NCBI GenBank assembly: GCA_032718475.1 | Contig: JAUCBJ010001771.1 | Span: 62,001 to 126,000 of the forward strand | DNA: 64,000 nucleotides | Direction: 5' to 3' | Source of the DNA: Nemertoderma westbladi | Lineage: Eukaryota > Xenacoelomorpha > Nemertodermatida > Nemertodermatidae | Shown: positions 30,478 through 43,473 of the stretch, one piece after another | Layout: each line of letters opens with the position of its first letter | Numbering within the stretch: the stretch's first letter is position 1 | Notes under the pieces: generated by a model | What the model saw: the letters and a program-made list of their open reading frames with translations, nothing else | Databases searched by the model: none | What the model was told of the DNA's origin: nothing | Translations under genes and position numbers: made by a program

Positions 30478-33400
30478 AAACGGGATATTTCATGGATTTT
30501 ATTTCAAATTTGTGCTTTTTATTGATCTAACAATTCAATTCCTCATGGGGTTCTGTGCATGCTGTGTAGTAAAAACATTACACGTCCCACGAAGATATGG
30601 ACAATTAGACTTGCGGAGTTTGCCATATTATACTGATTAATGATGATGTTGATATTGGACACTGAAACTTGTATTAGCTTATTTGTATAATAATACGTTC
30701 ATTGGCTTTAAATTTTAAATATCTTTAACATTTAACGAGCTGAATGATAATTTAGTTTAAAAGAAATGTGTTCGGCATCGATTAAATATGTAGTAAAGAT
30801 TGAGTTACCTGTTTGTATTTACTCACTTCGACAATGACAAAGGAAAGCATAACATTAAGATTAACATGCATTATTATTAACATATATACATATATACCTA
30901 TTGTGTAGATGGTTTATGTTTAATGCAGGCAGGTAATGCAGCATATCAGTTTAGTCCAGATATCCTTGTCGCCTCTTACTTATATTAAATGTCTGGGATA
31001 TGCCAGAATTTGTGTAGTATTGTTTAACAATTTCCGGTTTATTGAAATTGAAATAATTAAATATTTGAAACTTGTTATATATTTATACTTGTTGTTTCCC
31101 GCATATTTAACTTGAAATGCTACAGATTCCATGACCTTATTATTTATTCATTACCTTGAAATAAAGATAGATATGGAAAAAATGAGGCCTTAAACGCTCT
31201 ACTATTGATTCTATTTATACGAATCCATACTACTAGGATCGGCATGCTGCATTGCAGCTGCATTTTTAAGAGTGCTGTGCCGGCTTACGAATCTATGCTT
31301 CAGCCTAAAACTGTGTTGCTCAAGGTGCACTGTGTACATAACGCACCGTAGTGCCGCACCTATACCATTTGCCTGCATCCCATCGGGTTTAGTATTACAA
31401 GATGACCCGTTATGATATGAATGAGAATGTTATTCTTCATAGATGAATATGAAAGATTACCATGTAATAATTTTTATTTCTTCAATCTGAACAACTGTAT
31501 TCTAATTCCAAAATAAACAATTCTATTAGCGATTATCTACAATGTAATTTTATTTTATATATACTTGGTTTATTTATTTTAATTTTGATCTTTTGTCATT
31601 TTGTCACTCTTTGTTTGCTTGAATTAATTTATTTGTAGCAAATCTGTAAAATAGATGCATTTTCATATGTTTTTTGACGTAAAGTATTCTTTATAGGCTA
31701 TCTATAATGCGGGGCGATTTATTTAGATGTAGGCTTTTTATGTATTTGTGCCCTTGGACTAGGTAGACTTTCTGTATATTATTCACCGCCATCAATACTG
31801 GAGTGATTAATTTCAGCTGGATATGTTTCGGATTACCAACAACGATGTTTCGGTTTGGTGTTTGCCTTCGTCTCCGTTACCACGTGATGGAAATTATTTG
31901 TATAATATAATGTGGATATTACGTTTGTAATGCAGTTGAAAAATGGTTGTGCCACCAAGACCAACCCTATTATCTGGAGATCTTTTACGTTGGTTCATGT
32001 CATAATTGATGTTTCAAATAAGAATTAGCTGTCTCACCTACGATCTTACGTAGGGCGTAGACATAGGGGTGTGCGTGTGTGAAATGGAACTCAAATTGTA
32101 GTTTTACTTTTGGTAGTTATATATAATTTAAATTCTTATATGGTAGACTGACACTACATATTCAAACTGGTATGTACTGTATGTATAATTTATATATACC
32201 AATGTGTACTAAATAACTTACATTTAGTACGCCTTGATTATCGTTGTTAATCGTTATCATCGTTATCAATTATCAAATCAAATTGATTTGATTATTGTTA
32301 CCATTAACGCGATAGTAATACGTATATTGTTATAATGCATTGAAGATATACAGTTCAACTTGAAAATTTTATGTTTTTTATTTTGTATCCTAAAGCAGAA
32401 ACTGTATATTAAGTCTAAATATGTAATTCTAACAACAATAACAATAAAAAACAAACAATAATTGAATAACCAGGTTCTTAAAAAATGGTGCTTTCCCTTC
32501 CCCATCGCATCTAGGAGTAATCAAAATTTTTTAGAATCAGTTTCTGGTTTCTATAGAGTAGATCATCCAAAGTCCTGTATAAACTTACAATACACAACGT
32601 AAAGTACTGGTATATGCAAGTAGAGTCAGCTAATTTTTATATGTAAAATATATACATTAATTTTTTAATTCAATTATGACATCAACTAACACCGAATTGC
32701 TCGGCTGAGTAGATTGACTGACCACGACTCATCTCCAGTTGTAATGCATTCGTACGGATTCGGATGCGATTCGGTTCGATGCGGAAGGTGGATTAATTAT
32801 ACAATCAACGTAACTATCCGTTATTATACATCATGTGCGAGTATTAGTCATAGTCAATCTACCGAGGATTTGAGATGACTTGCTGTAGTCCCTCAATAGT
32901 GGCCGAAGTTGTTGAGATTCAAAATTTAATTATTTTATTAATACTTTCATATATTAACGTTGGGAATGACAATTATTTAAAATTATTGTCTACCTCTGCA
33001 CTTGCATAATTCCTGCGGATGATACCTTAAAAAATATTAGTAGAGCATCATCTGGGACGAATGGACAACGAAGGGTGCAATTCGGTCAAACGTCCAGTTG
33101 AAGTGTTTTCAAAGTCTACCCGTAATATCTGTATCGTAGAACTTGGGGCTAATAAAGGGGGGGGGGGGGGGGGGGGGGGTGATTTCCAACAATCTCAGAC
33201 TTTATTTTTGTACAAACTGAAATAAAAAGTATTATTTGTTTCCCAGAATTTAATACACCTTCACAAACTAGGCCGCTTCGCCTAGTAATCCTTCGGTCGC
33301 TATAATTGACTACGACTATTTGTTTTCACCTAATCAACTCAGCTTTTTGGACTGGAGCTATCCCTTCTGTATGTATATTATAGAATGGAACTGCCGGCAT

Positions 33401-34608
33401 TCCACACCGAACTGGATGGCTTTATCACATTCTCGTCGATATTATTTATTGTGAAGATATAGAAGTCGTTTACTTTCGATCATTTAGTAAACAAACCGTT
33501 ATGTTGACTTTGGATAAACGCTCTGGACTTTATTATTTAACTTAGTTTTATTTATCACTAAAACTAAAGCGCAACAGATGGAGTTATACATCGCCCTAAG
33601 CTTCTGCATAGCGCCACAAGGAGAAATGTTACCGCTCTGCCGGTGCAGTTATTTACAGGGTTCTGTTAGTATATATTTTTCGTGTGGTAACTTGAATTCA
33701 GCAGATTGTGTGGTTACTGGTTGTGGTTAGCAAGCATTTCATATTTGTGGATGTATATTATTCTGTATTTCACTAAACAGTAATAATATTAATTTTTACA
33801 CACACAAAATATATTAATAATTTATTTATTTTATATAATATATATATAACTAATAATTTTTTTTAATTATTTTTGTAGAATTTTTATAACGCCTATTCAA
33901 AATAAACAATTGACTTATTTTAATTTTTACAGCCATTTCAAAAATTCTTTGTGCTATTGTACATCATATTCTTTGCAAATAAAAATAACGTGGCGTCCTT
34001 TTTTTCAATATTGATGCAGTTTTTGTATATTACGATTTTGTATTACCGGTACTACTACTACTACTAGGTCGAGCGAAATCGGACAGTGGGAATGAGATTC
34101 TTCCAGGCTTCGAATTTAAATTTTCCAATTTGTAAATTATAATAATTTTTTTTAATTAGTTCTTGATTTTCACAAATAATGGTGAGGAACCAATTATCAT
34201 TCATCTCATTTTATAATGTTTTATTATTAACAGTTTCCACGGTCTTCCTCTTAGCTCCACCTCCATCCCAAAAGTCTGTAAGTTTAACTGCGTACAATCG
34301 CGGGTGTAGAAAGTGGTTCCTCGCGTTAGCGGGTCACTGTCATTTCTTATTGTCAGTTCTTTCTCCTTTCCAAATTAAATAATACGGATATATATACATC
34401 CACAATTAACTAAATTAACAGTTTGCGATTTAAACTGCGGGCGTCAGTGTGTATGTAAGAATATATATTTGGGTGGATGTGAAAATTGAAGATCAAAAAT
34501 CATTCCATGTCATTAGTGGTTGTAATTCAATGCAAAGTGTTGTTTACGTAATATGTTTAAGGTCGATTTAGATCAGAAAATTAAATTTATTCGTTATGCT
34601 CAAGCTCA
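30478..34608. other. SON 3' UTR and long AT-rich spacer
   Basis: No further coding region could be supported on either strand. A run of 23 G lies at 33157-33179. A few short open frames have no domain signature. Confidence 0.45.
31160..31165 (+). terminator. Candidate SON poly(A) signal
   Basis: AATAAA (in TTGAAATAAAGATAG) lies about 690 bp after the SON stop; another AATAAA occurs near 31512. Either would give an AT-rich 3' UTR of 0.7-1.1 kb. Which is used cannot be told from sequence alone. Confidence 0.35.
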
Positions 34609-34640
34609 TAGTATCACCCCTAACCCTCTCATATCACCTA
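34609..34640. repeat. Outlying copy of the CATATCACCCC repeat
   Basis: TATCACCCCTAACCCTCTCA followed by TATCACC matches the unit of the array at 36012-36514. It is separated from that array by the 38-bp array. Confidence 0.6.
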
Positions 34641-34930
34641 GGGATGGGACGGGGCCCCGGACTAAGGATTCTCCGGCCTTTTTTTTTTAGCTCCGACTCC
34701 GGGCTGCGGATTTTCTACTGTCAAAGTCGGAGCCAACCCGGAGTTAATTCACTTTCTTCAATGATTCTTAAATATTGTACCGCAAAGCATAAACTGATTA
34801 GTTGAAATCCCATTAAGTATATTTTATTGAAAAAATCTACTTTTTTCCTAAAAGCTAGAGACTTTTTTATTTTTCTTTACATTTTTTATCTTTAGGACCT
34901 ATACTAAAATATAGCACAGAGTAGGCCTAT

Positions 34931-35712
34931 GAGTGAGTATATAAAGTAGTATAATGTATATTATATACAGGAGTGAGTATATAAAGTAGTATAATGTATT
35001 ATATATAGGAGTGAGTATATAAAGTAGTATATAATGTATTATATATAGGAGTGAGTATATAAAGTAGTATAATGTATTGTATATAGGAGTGAGTATATAA
35101 AGTAGTATAATGTATTATATATAGGAGTGAGTATATAAAGTAGTATAATGTATTATATATAGGAGTGAGTATATAAAGTAGTATAATGTATTGTATATAG
35201 GAGTGAGTATATAAAGTAGTATAATGTATTATATATAGGAGTGAGTTTATAAAGTAGTATAATGTATTGATATATAGGAGTGAGTATATAAAGTAGTATA
35301 ATGTATATTATATACAGGAGTGAGTTTATAAAGTAGTATAATGTATTATATATAGGAGTGAGTATATAAAGTAGTATATAATGTATTATATATAGGAGTG
35401 AGTATATAAAGTAGTATAATGTATTGTATATAGGAGTGAGTATATAAAGTAGTATAATGTATTATATATAGGAGTGAGTTTATAAAGTAGTATAATGTAT
35501 TATATATAGGAGTGAGTATATAAAGTAGTATAATGTATATTATATACAGGAGTGAGTATATAAAGTAGTATAATGTATTATATATAGGAGTGAGTATATA
35601 AAGTAGTATAATGTATTGTATATAGGAGTGAGTATATAAAGTAGTATAATGTATTGTATATAGGAGTGAGTATATAAAGTAGTATAATGTATTGAATATA
35701 GGAGTGAGTATA
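34931..35712. repeat. Minisatellite, 38-bp unit, about 20 copies
   Basis: Each unit starts GAGTGAGTATATAAAGTAG and continues TATAATGTATTATATATAG; starts fall every 38-41 bp from 34931 to 35702. Variants include GTTTATAAAG and TATTGTATATAG. Minus-strand open frames here are repeat artefacts. Confidence 0.95.
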
Positions 35713-36011
35713 CAATTAAAAGGGTTAGAATGAAATGATATAATTAACAGTAAAATATTCAAGATAAAATTCACAACCTTTTTTATTATTTTAATATTTT
35801 TTATTTATTGACTTGTTTTGATTTAGTATTTTAGTATGGTTAGATTTAGTATATATTGGACTGTAGTATATGGTATATGGTATTTGGATTTAGTATAGTT
35901 AGGTTTAGTAATAGTTAGTTGGTTATAATCTAAGAAATTTTGCGGGATTTCTGTAAAAAATTTTGAAATAGCGAAATTTAGTGGAATAAAAAATATTGCC
36001 CATAAACTCAA

Positions 36012-36514
36012 GTCATATCACCCCCAACCCATCATATCACCCCTAACCCCTTCATATCACCCCAACCCCCTCATATCACCCCAATCCCCTCATATCACCC
36101 ACAACCCCAATCATATCACCCCTACCCTATCATATCACCCCAAACCCTCATATGAATCCTAACCCCCTCATATCACCCCCAACCCCTCCTATCACCCATA
36201 CCCATAACCCCATCATAGAACCCCTAACCCCAACATATAACCCCAACCCCATCATATCACCCCAACCCCCCTCATATCAACCCAACCCCTCATATCACCC
36301 CTAAGCCCAATCATATCCCCCCTAACCCTCTCATAACCCCCAACCCCCATCATGTCACGGGGGTCACCCCTACCCCATCGTATAACCCCTAACCCCAACA
36401 TATCACCACCAACCCCTCTCATATCACCCCTAACCCCTTCATATCACCCCAACCCCGTCATATCACCTCCCACATCCATCATACACCCTTCATATCACCC
36501 TTAACACCCTCATA
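36012..36514. repeat. Degenerate tandem array of CATATCACCCC(T/A)AACCCC units
   Basis: About 27 diverged units of 18-19 bp (TCATATCACCCCTAACCCC and variants). The CCCTAA core resembles the metazoan telomere C-strand, but the CATATCA part and irregular spacing show it is a different minisatellite. Outlying units lie at 34609-34640 and 41150-41190. Confidence 0.85.
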
Positions 36515-37215
36515 TGGAACTGAAATCGAACTGAAATTGTTTTTGACAATTTTGGTGAACTGGAACTGAAACTAGAACTGAAAATTTTATTTTTAAAACT
36601 GGAATTAAATTGCCCAAGATTTAAAACTGAAAGTATAATCTATAAAAAAAAATTGGGAATAACTATACAAATGGTACAATTCGCGTTTTTAGTGTTCATA
36701 AATACTATTTAATTTCTCTAATAAATAAATGTAATTTGCTTTATTGTGTTGCAAGACCTACTATATACGAAAAGCAAAATCGCCGCAAAGCTCCTAAATT
36801 TAGTGGGCCAGTTATTTCTCTTAGATAGAATCTCTGAAACAATATGTCTAGCGCGTCGAAAGTACTTGTCCCTAACTAAAATTATGTCCTCTTTCAGATG
36901 ATGCAAATAAGCACAGCTGGCACACATTTTAGCACCTTTCAGAATAGAAAAAAAATTACTCAAATATATATTTTATTTACAAGTATATAATACCTAATTG
37001 TACTATGTACAGCTAAAAACTAAAAACAGCTTTTGCAGCTAAAAATTCCCGTTATTTTCATGAAAAATGTAATAAATGGCAGTCGGATCCATCGTTGGGT
37101 GACTACCGGTACCACACGATTGGACATACGGTAGCTTGTTGTGGGGCGAGCCACGAAGTTGGCGGAGCCTTAGCGAATTGACACTGTTAGGGGGTGGGTC
37201 AATTTATGCAAATAG
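36515..37215. other. Degenerate AACTGAAACT repeat and AT-rich spacer before the satellite
   Basis: 36518-36630 is made of GGAACTGAAA / GAACTGAAAT-like units, which reappear on the other side of the satellite at about 40975-41120. A minus-strand open frame at 36718-36963 has CASCAYL but no recognisable domain. GGGGCGAGCCACGAA occurs at about 37143. Confidence 0.5.
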
Positions 37216-40200
37216 TTGTCGTCGTCGTCGTTGTCGTCGTCGTCGTCGTCGTTACGATTTTGACATGCTAATAACTTTGTCGGATTTAAAGCTGCCAAGT
37301 TGAAAATTTGTAGGTATCAATATGAGCAAAAGTTGAGATTTTTGAGAGACTTTCAGACACCATCAGTGCAATGGTCTCCCGCTAGAGGGCCACATGTCTA
37401 AACATTAAATGCCCTCCCATTTCTTTGCTTTTAATCCGTTTAAGCTGAAACTTGGCAGATATGTATTAGACCATTAGCTGTGACTTTCAAAGGAGGCGAA
37501 TCCATCTGCAGTTCTCCAGTCTGCCGCTAGAGGGCCAAAGGTCTGAAAGTGAAATCGTTGTCGTCGTTACGATTTTGACATGCTAATAACTTTGTCGGAT
37601 TTAAAGCTGCCAAGTTGAAAATTTGTAGGTATCAATATGAGCTAAAGTTGAGATTTTTGAGAGACTTTCAGACACCATCAGTGCAATGGTCTCCCGCTAG
37701 AGGGCCACATGTCTAAACATTAAATGCCCTCCCATTTCTTTGCTTTTAATCCGTTTAAGCTGAAACTTGGCAGATATGTATTAGACCATTAGCTGTGACT
37801 TTCAAAGGAGGCGAATCCATCTGCAGTTCTCCAGTCTGCCGCTAGAGGGCCAAAGGTCTGAAAGTGAAATCGTTGTCGTCGTTACGATTTTGACATGCTA
37901 ATAACTTTGTCGGATTTAAAGCTGCCAAGTTGAAAATTTGTAGGTATCAATATGAGCTAAAGTTGAGATTTTTGAGAGACTTTCAGACACCATCAGTGCA
38001 ATGGTCTCCCGCTAGAGGGCCACATGTCTAAACATTAAATGCCCTCCCATTTCTTTGCTTTTAATCCGTTTAAGCTGAAACTTGGCAGATATGTATTAGA
38101 CCATTAGCTGTGACTTTCAAAGGAGGCGAATCCATCTGCAGTTCTCCAGTCTGCCGCTAGAGGGCCAAAGGTCTGAAAGTGAAATCGTTGTCGTCGTTAC
38201 GATTTTGACATGCTAATAACTTTGTCGGATTTAAAGCTGCCAAGTTGAAAATTTGTAGGTATCAATATGAGCTAAAGTTGAGATTTTTGAGAGACTTTCA
38301 GACACCATCAGTGCAATGGTCTCCCGCTAGAGGGCCACATGTCTAAACATTAAATGCCCTCCCATTTCTTTGCTTTTAATCCGTTTAAGCTGAAACTTGG
38401 CAGATATGTATTAGACCATTAGCTGTGACTTTCAAAGGAGGCGAATCCATCTGCAGTTCTCCAGTCTGCCGCTAGAGGGCCAAAGGTCTGAAAGTGAAAT
38501 CGTTGTCGTCGTTACGATTTTGACATGCTAATAACTTTGTCGGATTTAAAGCTGCCAAGTTGAAAATTTGTAGGTATCAATATGAGCTAAAGTTGAGATT
38601 TTTGAGAGACTTTCAGACACCATCAGTGCAATGGTCTCCCGCTAGAGGGCCACATGTCTAAACATTAAATGCCCTCCCATTTCTTTGCTTTTAATCCGTT
38701 TAAGCTGAAACTTGGCAGATATGTATTAGACCATTAGCTGTGACTTTCAAAGGAGGCGAATCCATCTGCAGTTCTCCAGTCTGCCGCTAGAGGGCCAAAG
38801 GTCTGAAAGTGAAATCGTTGTCGTCGTTACGATTTTGACATGCTAATAACTTTGTCGGATTTAAAGCTGCCAAGTTGAAAATTTGTAGGTATCAATATGA
38901 GCTAAAGTTGAGATTTTTGAGAGACTTTCAGACACCATCAGTGCAATGGTCTCCCGCTAGAGGGCCACATGTCTAAACATTAAATGCCCTCCCATTTCTT
39001 TGCTTTTAATCCGTTTAAGCTGAAACTTGGCAGATATGTATTAGACCATTAGCTGTGACTTTCAAAGGAGGCGAATCCATCTGCAGTTCTCCAGTCTGCC
39101 GCTAGAGGGCCAAAGGTCTGAAAGTGAAATCGTTGTCGTCGTTACGATTTTGACATGCTAATAACTTTGTCGGATTTAAAGCTGCCAAGTTGAAAATTTG
39201 TAGGTATCAATATGAGCTAAAGTTGAGATTTTTGAGAGACTTTCAGACACCATCAGTGCAATGGTCTCCCGCTAGAGGGCCACATGTCTAAACATTAAAT
39301 GCCCTCCCATTTCTTTGCTTTTAATCCGTTTAAGCTGAAACTTGGCAGATATGTATTAGACCATTAGCTGTGACTTTCAAAGGAGGCGAATCCATCTGCA
39401 GTTCTCCAGTCTGCCGCTAGAGGGCCAAAGGTCTGAAAGTGAAATCGTTGTCGTCGTTACGATTTTGACATGCTAATAACTTTGTCGGATTTAAAGCTGC
39501 CAAGTTGAAAATTTGTAGGTATCAATATGAGCTAAAGTTGAGATTTTTGAGAGACTTTCAGACACCATCAGTGCAATGGTCTCCCGCTAGAGGGCCACAT
39601 GTCTAAACATTAAATGCCCTCCCATTTCTTTGCTTTTAATCCGTTTAAGCTGAAACTTGGCAGATATGTATTAGACCATTAGCTGTGACTTTCAAAGGAG
39701 GCGAATCCATCTGCAGTTCTCCAGTCTGCCGCTAGAGGGCCAAAGGTCTGAAAGTGAAATCGTTGTCGTCGTTACGATTTTGACATGCTAATAACTTTGT
39801 CGGATTTAAAGCTGCCAAGTTGAAAATTTGTAGGTATCAATATGAGCTAAAGTTGAGATTTTTGAGAGACTTTCAGACACCATCAGTGCAATGGTCTCCC
39901 GCTAGAGGGCCACATGTCTAAACATTAAATGCCCTCCCATTTCTTTGCTTTTAATCCGTTTAAGCTGAAACTTGGCAGATATGTATTAGACCATTAGCTG
40001 TGACTTTCAAAGGAGGCGAATCCATCTGCAGTTCTCCAGTCTGCCGCTAGAGGGCCAAAGGTCTGAAAGTGAAATCGTTGTCGTCGTTACGATTTTGACA
40101 TGCTAATAACTTTGTCGGATTTAAAGCTGCCAAGTTGAAAATTTGTAGGTATCAATATGAGCTAAAGTTGAGATTTTTGAGAGACTTTCAGACACCATCA

Positions 40201-40459
40201 GTGCAATGGTCTCCCGCTAGAGGGCCACATGTCTAAACATTAAATGCCCTCCCATTTCTTTGCTTTTAATCCGTTTAAGCTGAAACTTGGCAGATATGTA
40301 TTAGACCATTAGCTGTGACTTTCAAAGGAGGCGAATCCATCTGCAGTTCTCCAGTCTGCCGCTAGAGGGCCAAATGTCTGAAAGTGAAATCGTTGTCGTC
40401 GTTATGATATTGACATGCTTATAACTTTGTCGAATTTAAAGCTGCCAAGTTGAAAATTT
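37216..40459. repeat. 315-bp satellite, ten near-identical units plus a partial one
   Basis: After a (GTC)n tract (37216-37250), units begin TCGTCGTTACGATTTTGACA at 37246, 37561, 37876, 38191, 38506, 38821, 39136, 39451, 39766 and 40081, exactly 315 bp apart. A diverging eleventh starts at 40396. By eye the units differ at only a few bases (for example GAGCAAAAG in the first, GAGCTAAAG in later ones), so amplification or homogenisation is recent. Each unit is itself an old dimer of about 158 bp: two halves each carry an AAGCTG..AA.TTG segment and one CCGCTAGAGGGCCA. No coding frame. Confidence 0.97.
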
Positions 40460-41250
40460 GTTTTGTTGAAAATCAGTTCAACAGTCACCCGCTATAGGAC
40501 TACTTTATGCCTGAAAGTGAATAGATTCTCCCGTCTCATTGATTTTAATCAGTTTAAGCTGAATCTTGCCATATATTCTGGACCACATGCTGCGTCTTTG
40601 TGGGGGGGGGGGGGGGGGAGATTTAATCGGTCTGCCGCTATACGACGAAATTTCTGAAAGTGAGATCCGTCTCTCATTTCGTTATCCGTTATTCAAGATG
40701 AAACTTGGCCGATGTACGTATGTACTATTCATCCATAGGCTGTGTCTTTGTGGGGCTGGAGACCCTAATCCATCTTCAGTTCTCACTATACCGCTAGAGT
40801 CAGAAATGTCTGAATAGAAATGAAAGAGGTAAAAAGTGATTAGGCGAAATCTGCTTAAAATTTGCTAATACAGTAATACTTTCGAATTAGTACTTAAATT
40901 AAATTTAAGTCACGTGCTGCGCGAAGGCCCCACTTCGTGTCTAATATGTATGTTAACAAGACACTTGCAAAAATTTCTGAAACTAGAACTGAAATTATTT
41001 CTTTTTGGGAACTGGAACTGAAATAAATAGGTATATTAATACTGAAACCTAAATTATTATTTTTTGGAAACTGAAACTTGAACTGAAATTAACATGCTTA
41101 TTAGAACCGAAACAAGTTAAATTTCCTTTCAGTTCGCAGTACTAACCCCAACCCACCATATCACCCCCAACGCCCTCATATCACCCCAACTTGGCTTAGA
41201 TGGGATTTACGTCAAGTTCCCCCCCCCCCCCCCCCCCCCCCCCCCCGTGG
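40460..41250. repeat. Degenerate satellite edge, AACTGAAACT repeats and poly-C tract
   Basis: 40460-40820 is a strongly diverged continuation of the 315-bp unit (TTTAAGCTGAA, CTGCCGCTATA) with a run of 17 G at 40602-40618. 40975-41120 repeats AACTGAAACT-like units. 41150-41190 has CATATCACCCC units. A run of 28 C lies at 41219-41246. Confidence 0.75.
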
Positions 41251-42889
41251 AATTATTTGGCAGGATAGCTATGATTTTGTGTCGGCTTAGTGTATGCAGA
41301 TGTGGCGCACATGACCGCAATTGAAAGAAGTGATTCCAGCGTAAATTGGTCCCATATTAAATATTGTTTTGTTTATTCTTTTGGTTAGAAAGCACTGACA
41401 CTGTAACTGCTCTTTTCCCTTCATATTTTAAAGTAAATTTTAAACACACTGAACACAGTTGGTGTTTGGGGTCATTTGGCGCCATTAACATAAGAAATTG
41501 GGGGTTGTTTTGAATTAATATAAAAAAGGACAAAATACATAAGTTTTCACTAATCAAAAACAATATGTGGGCCCTACCCACTGTATTTAATTAATGCTTA
41601 ATTTCCAAGACACACATTACTACACTATCGTCATAGACTACTAGAGTCACTAGCTTCTACTTGTATGAATTAATAAATGGACCTCTGTTCTTTAATCGCG
41701 GTGCGTTGTGCTACACTTTAGAGCTCAAATAATATGTTAACTTTATTTTGGCGTCGCATTTAGAATTAACAGAGCTGTCTGTCACTCGAGTGTATCTCTG
41801 AACAACCGGGCTGTACGGTGTCTGTCCATAGTAAGATAGCTTAACCGGTAATAATTAATTCGTGAACAAACATTATTTACTAAGATACTGTATTATTTTA
41901 CTTTGAGAAAGTATTCAATTATTTATAAATTTTTCATGTCTATCTTTTTTTATCTATATACAGTAAGTGACGTCTTGGCAGTAGGCTTCGCCTACATTTT
42001 AAGGAGCGGGTGGGTGGTAACCCCCCTGTGTTTTTTTTAATTTGTACGTATCTCCAATGTGGATGAAAAATGCATAGAAGTCGATATAGGCCTACCATCG
42101 AAAATAGTAAATAAAAATTGGAAAACAAATTTGACGCCCCCTAGCGGCCGTCGTGAAATTTAAAAACTTTCGCTAAAAATACTAGGCCTACTCCTCCATT
42201 ATTTTCCATTTTTATTTCTCGATACCACATTTTGGGGAACCAGCATGTTAATTTTTATCAAATTTCCTGTATAATTGCAATTTTGTAAAAAAAAAAATGA
42301 AAAGAAAATGTAAAACCCACGTTTTTTGTAATTTTTCATTTAAAAAAATGGGAAATATTATGAAAACACGAAAACTATCCGAAATTTATTGAAGCTTATG
42401 AAATTACGTTTCATATAAATCAAAAATTGCAAAAATCAGTTAAGAAATGGCGGAGGTGTAGTATTTTTCGTGTGAAAAAATGTCATTCAGAGAAAAAGTA
42501 GGCCTAATTAATTACCTTCAAAGTTCAAATCTTCCCGCGCAAAATTGCCTGTATGTACAGTATGAGGTCTGGTTGGTTAATAGTGTCTGACAGGAAGGTA
42601 GCACACTACCGAGCTAAAATAATATTTACAGGGGCTTCTGATTTTATTTCCAATGTCAGTTTTAATATTTAGTGGAATGTAGTCTGTCTGTCGGTCGGTT
42701 GTCTGTCTGTCTGTCTGTCTTCATTTTGACAGACTGATTGCCAGACAGATATCCACGATGACTCAAGAACTCTCTTCAGATTTCTAGATTTTTACTTTAC
42801 GTATTGTTGTTTACTTACGATTGTTACTGTACGTAACAATGTCTGAATTTCGTTTTGAGAAACATTTGAGATGGGCGTTCGAAGAAAAC
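41247..42889. other. AT-rich spacer, no gene seen
   Basis: Short open frames at 41357-41581 and 41940-42128 (minus) have no recognisable domain. 42682-42720 is a (GTCT)n microsatellite. I see nothing else that I can support. Confidence 0.4.
42682..42720. repeat. (GTCT)n microsatellite
   Basis: Short imperfect tract of GTCT/GTCG units. Confidence 0.85.
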
Positions 42890-43150
42890 AAGCATTCTCG
42901 TTTAGTATTACCTATAAGACAAGTGGGCTGCCAGAGAAGCCGTCACTCTAACTCCCAAGGGATGGGCACTAACTAATAGACCATATATTCAGTCACACGC
43001 AGCGCAAGCCAAGGTTCCCCTTGTACAGCTTGGTTTGTATAAAGATGTAAAATTGTACAAAATGCATACAGTCTTTACTCGGATTTGAACCCTCGCCCTC
43101 CGACACTATCGCGAAAGCAGTTCAGGTGTTGTATTAACTGAGGTTTAATG
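42890..43150 (-). mobile_element. tRNA-derived SINE
   Basis: On the minus strand, 43145-43070 reads as a tRNA-like head: ACACCTGAACTGCTTTCGCG, then an extra-arm-like GTCGGAGGGCGA and a perfect B-box-like GGTTCAAATCC (43091-43081). The following body (to about 42890) contains an inverted pair CAAGCTGTAC.. / CCTTGGCTTG and no coding capacity. The A box is weak. A decayed tRNA gene is less likely because of the long body. Confidence 0.5.
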
Positions 43151-43283
43151 GAATTACTAGTGTTTATCTCATTTATGAATATTTTTATTGACAACAGATC
43201 GGATGATGGAAAAGTAAAGAGTGTTTGGTCGATATTTGGTTTAATTTAGGATTATAATTTTTATAATTATTATTATGTGTGTG

Positions 43284-43390
43284 TCTCGTTAGCTGGAGAC
43301 CAATATTCTCGTTCGCTTGAGGCCAGGATTCTCGTTTGCTTGAGGCCAGTAATCTCGTTCGCTTGGGACCAGTATTCTCGTTCGTAACAG
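43284..43390. repeat. 23-bp tandem repeat, 4.6 copies
   Basis: TCTCGTTCGCTTGAGGCCAG-like units start at 43284, 43307, 43330, 43353 and 43376. Confidence 0.85.
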
Positions 43391-43473
43391 TCAGTCTTTA
43401 TTGCTGCAAAATACCATCAGCGTGATGCTTAGAGCTTTATTTAAGTTCTTCGTTTAAAGCTGTTATAAATTTT

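Noticed and set aside
35346-35774. 142-codon minus-strand open frame
   Set aside because: It lies in the 38-bp array and only reads the repeat (YNTLYYFIYSLL units).
36012-36514. Interstitial telomere from CCCTAA-like text
   Set aside because: The unit contains CATATCA and is 18-19 bp with irregular spacing; pure CCCTAA hexamer runs are absent.
43081-43145. Functional tRNA gene
   Set aside because: A B-box is present, but the A box and acceptor stem are poor and a long non-tRNA body follows; a SINE is a better fit.
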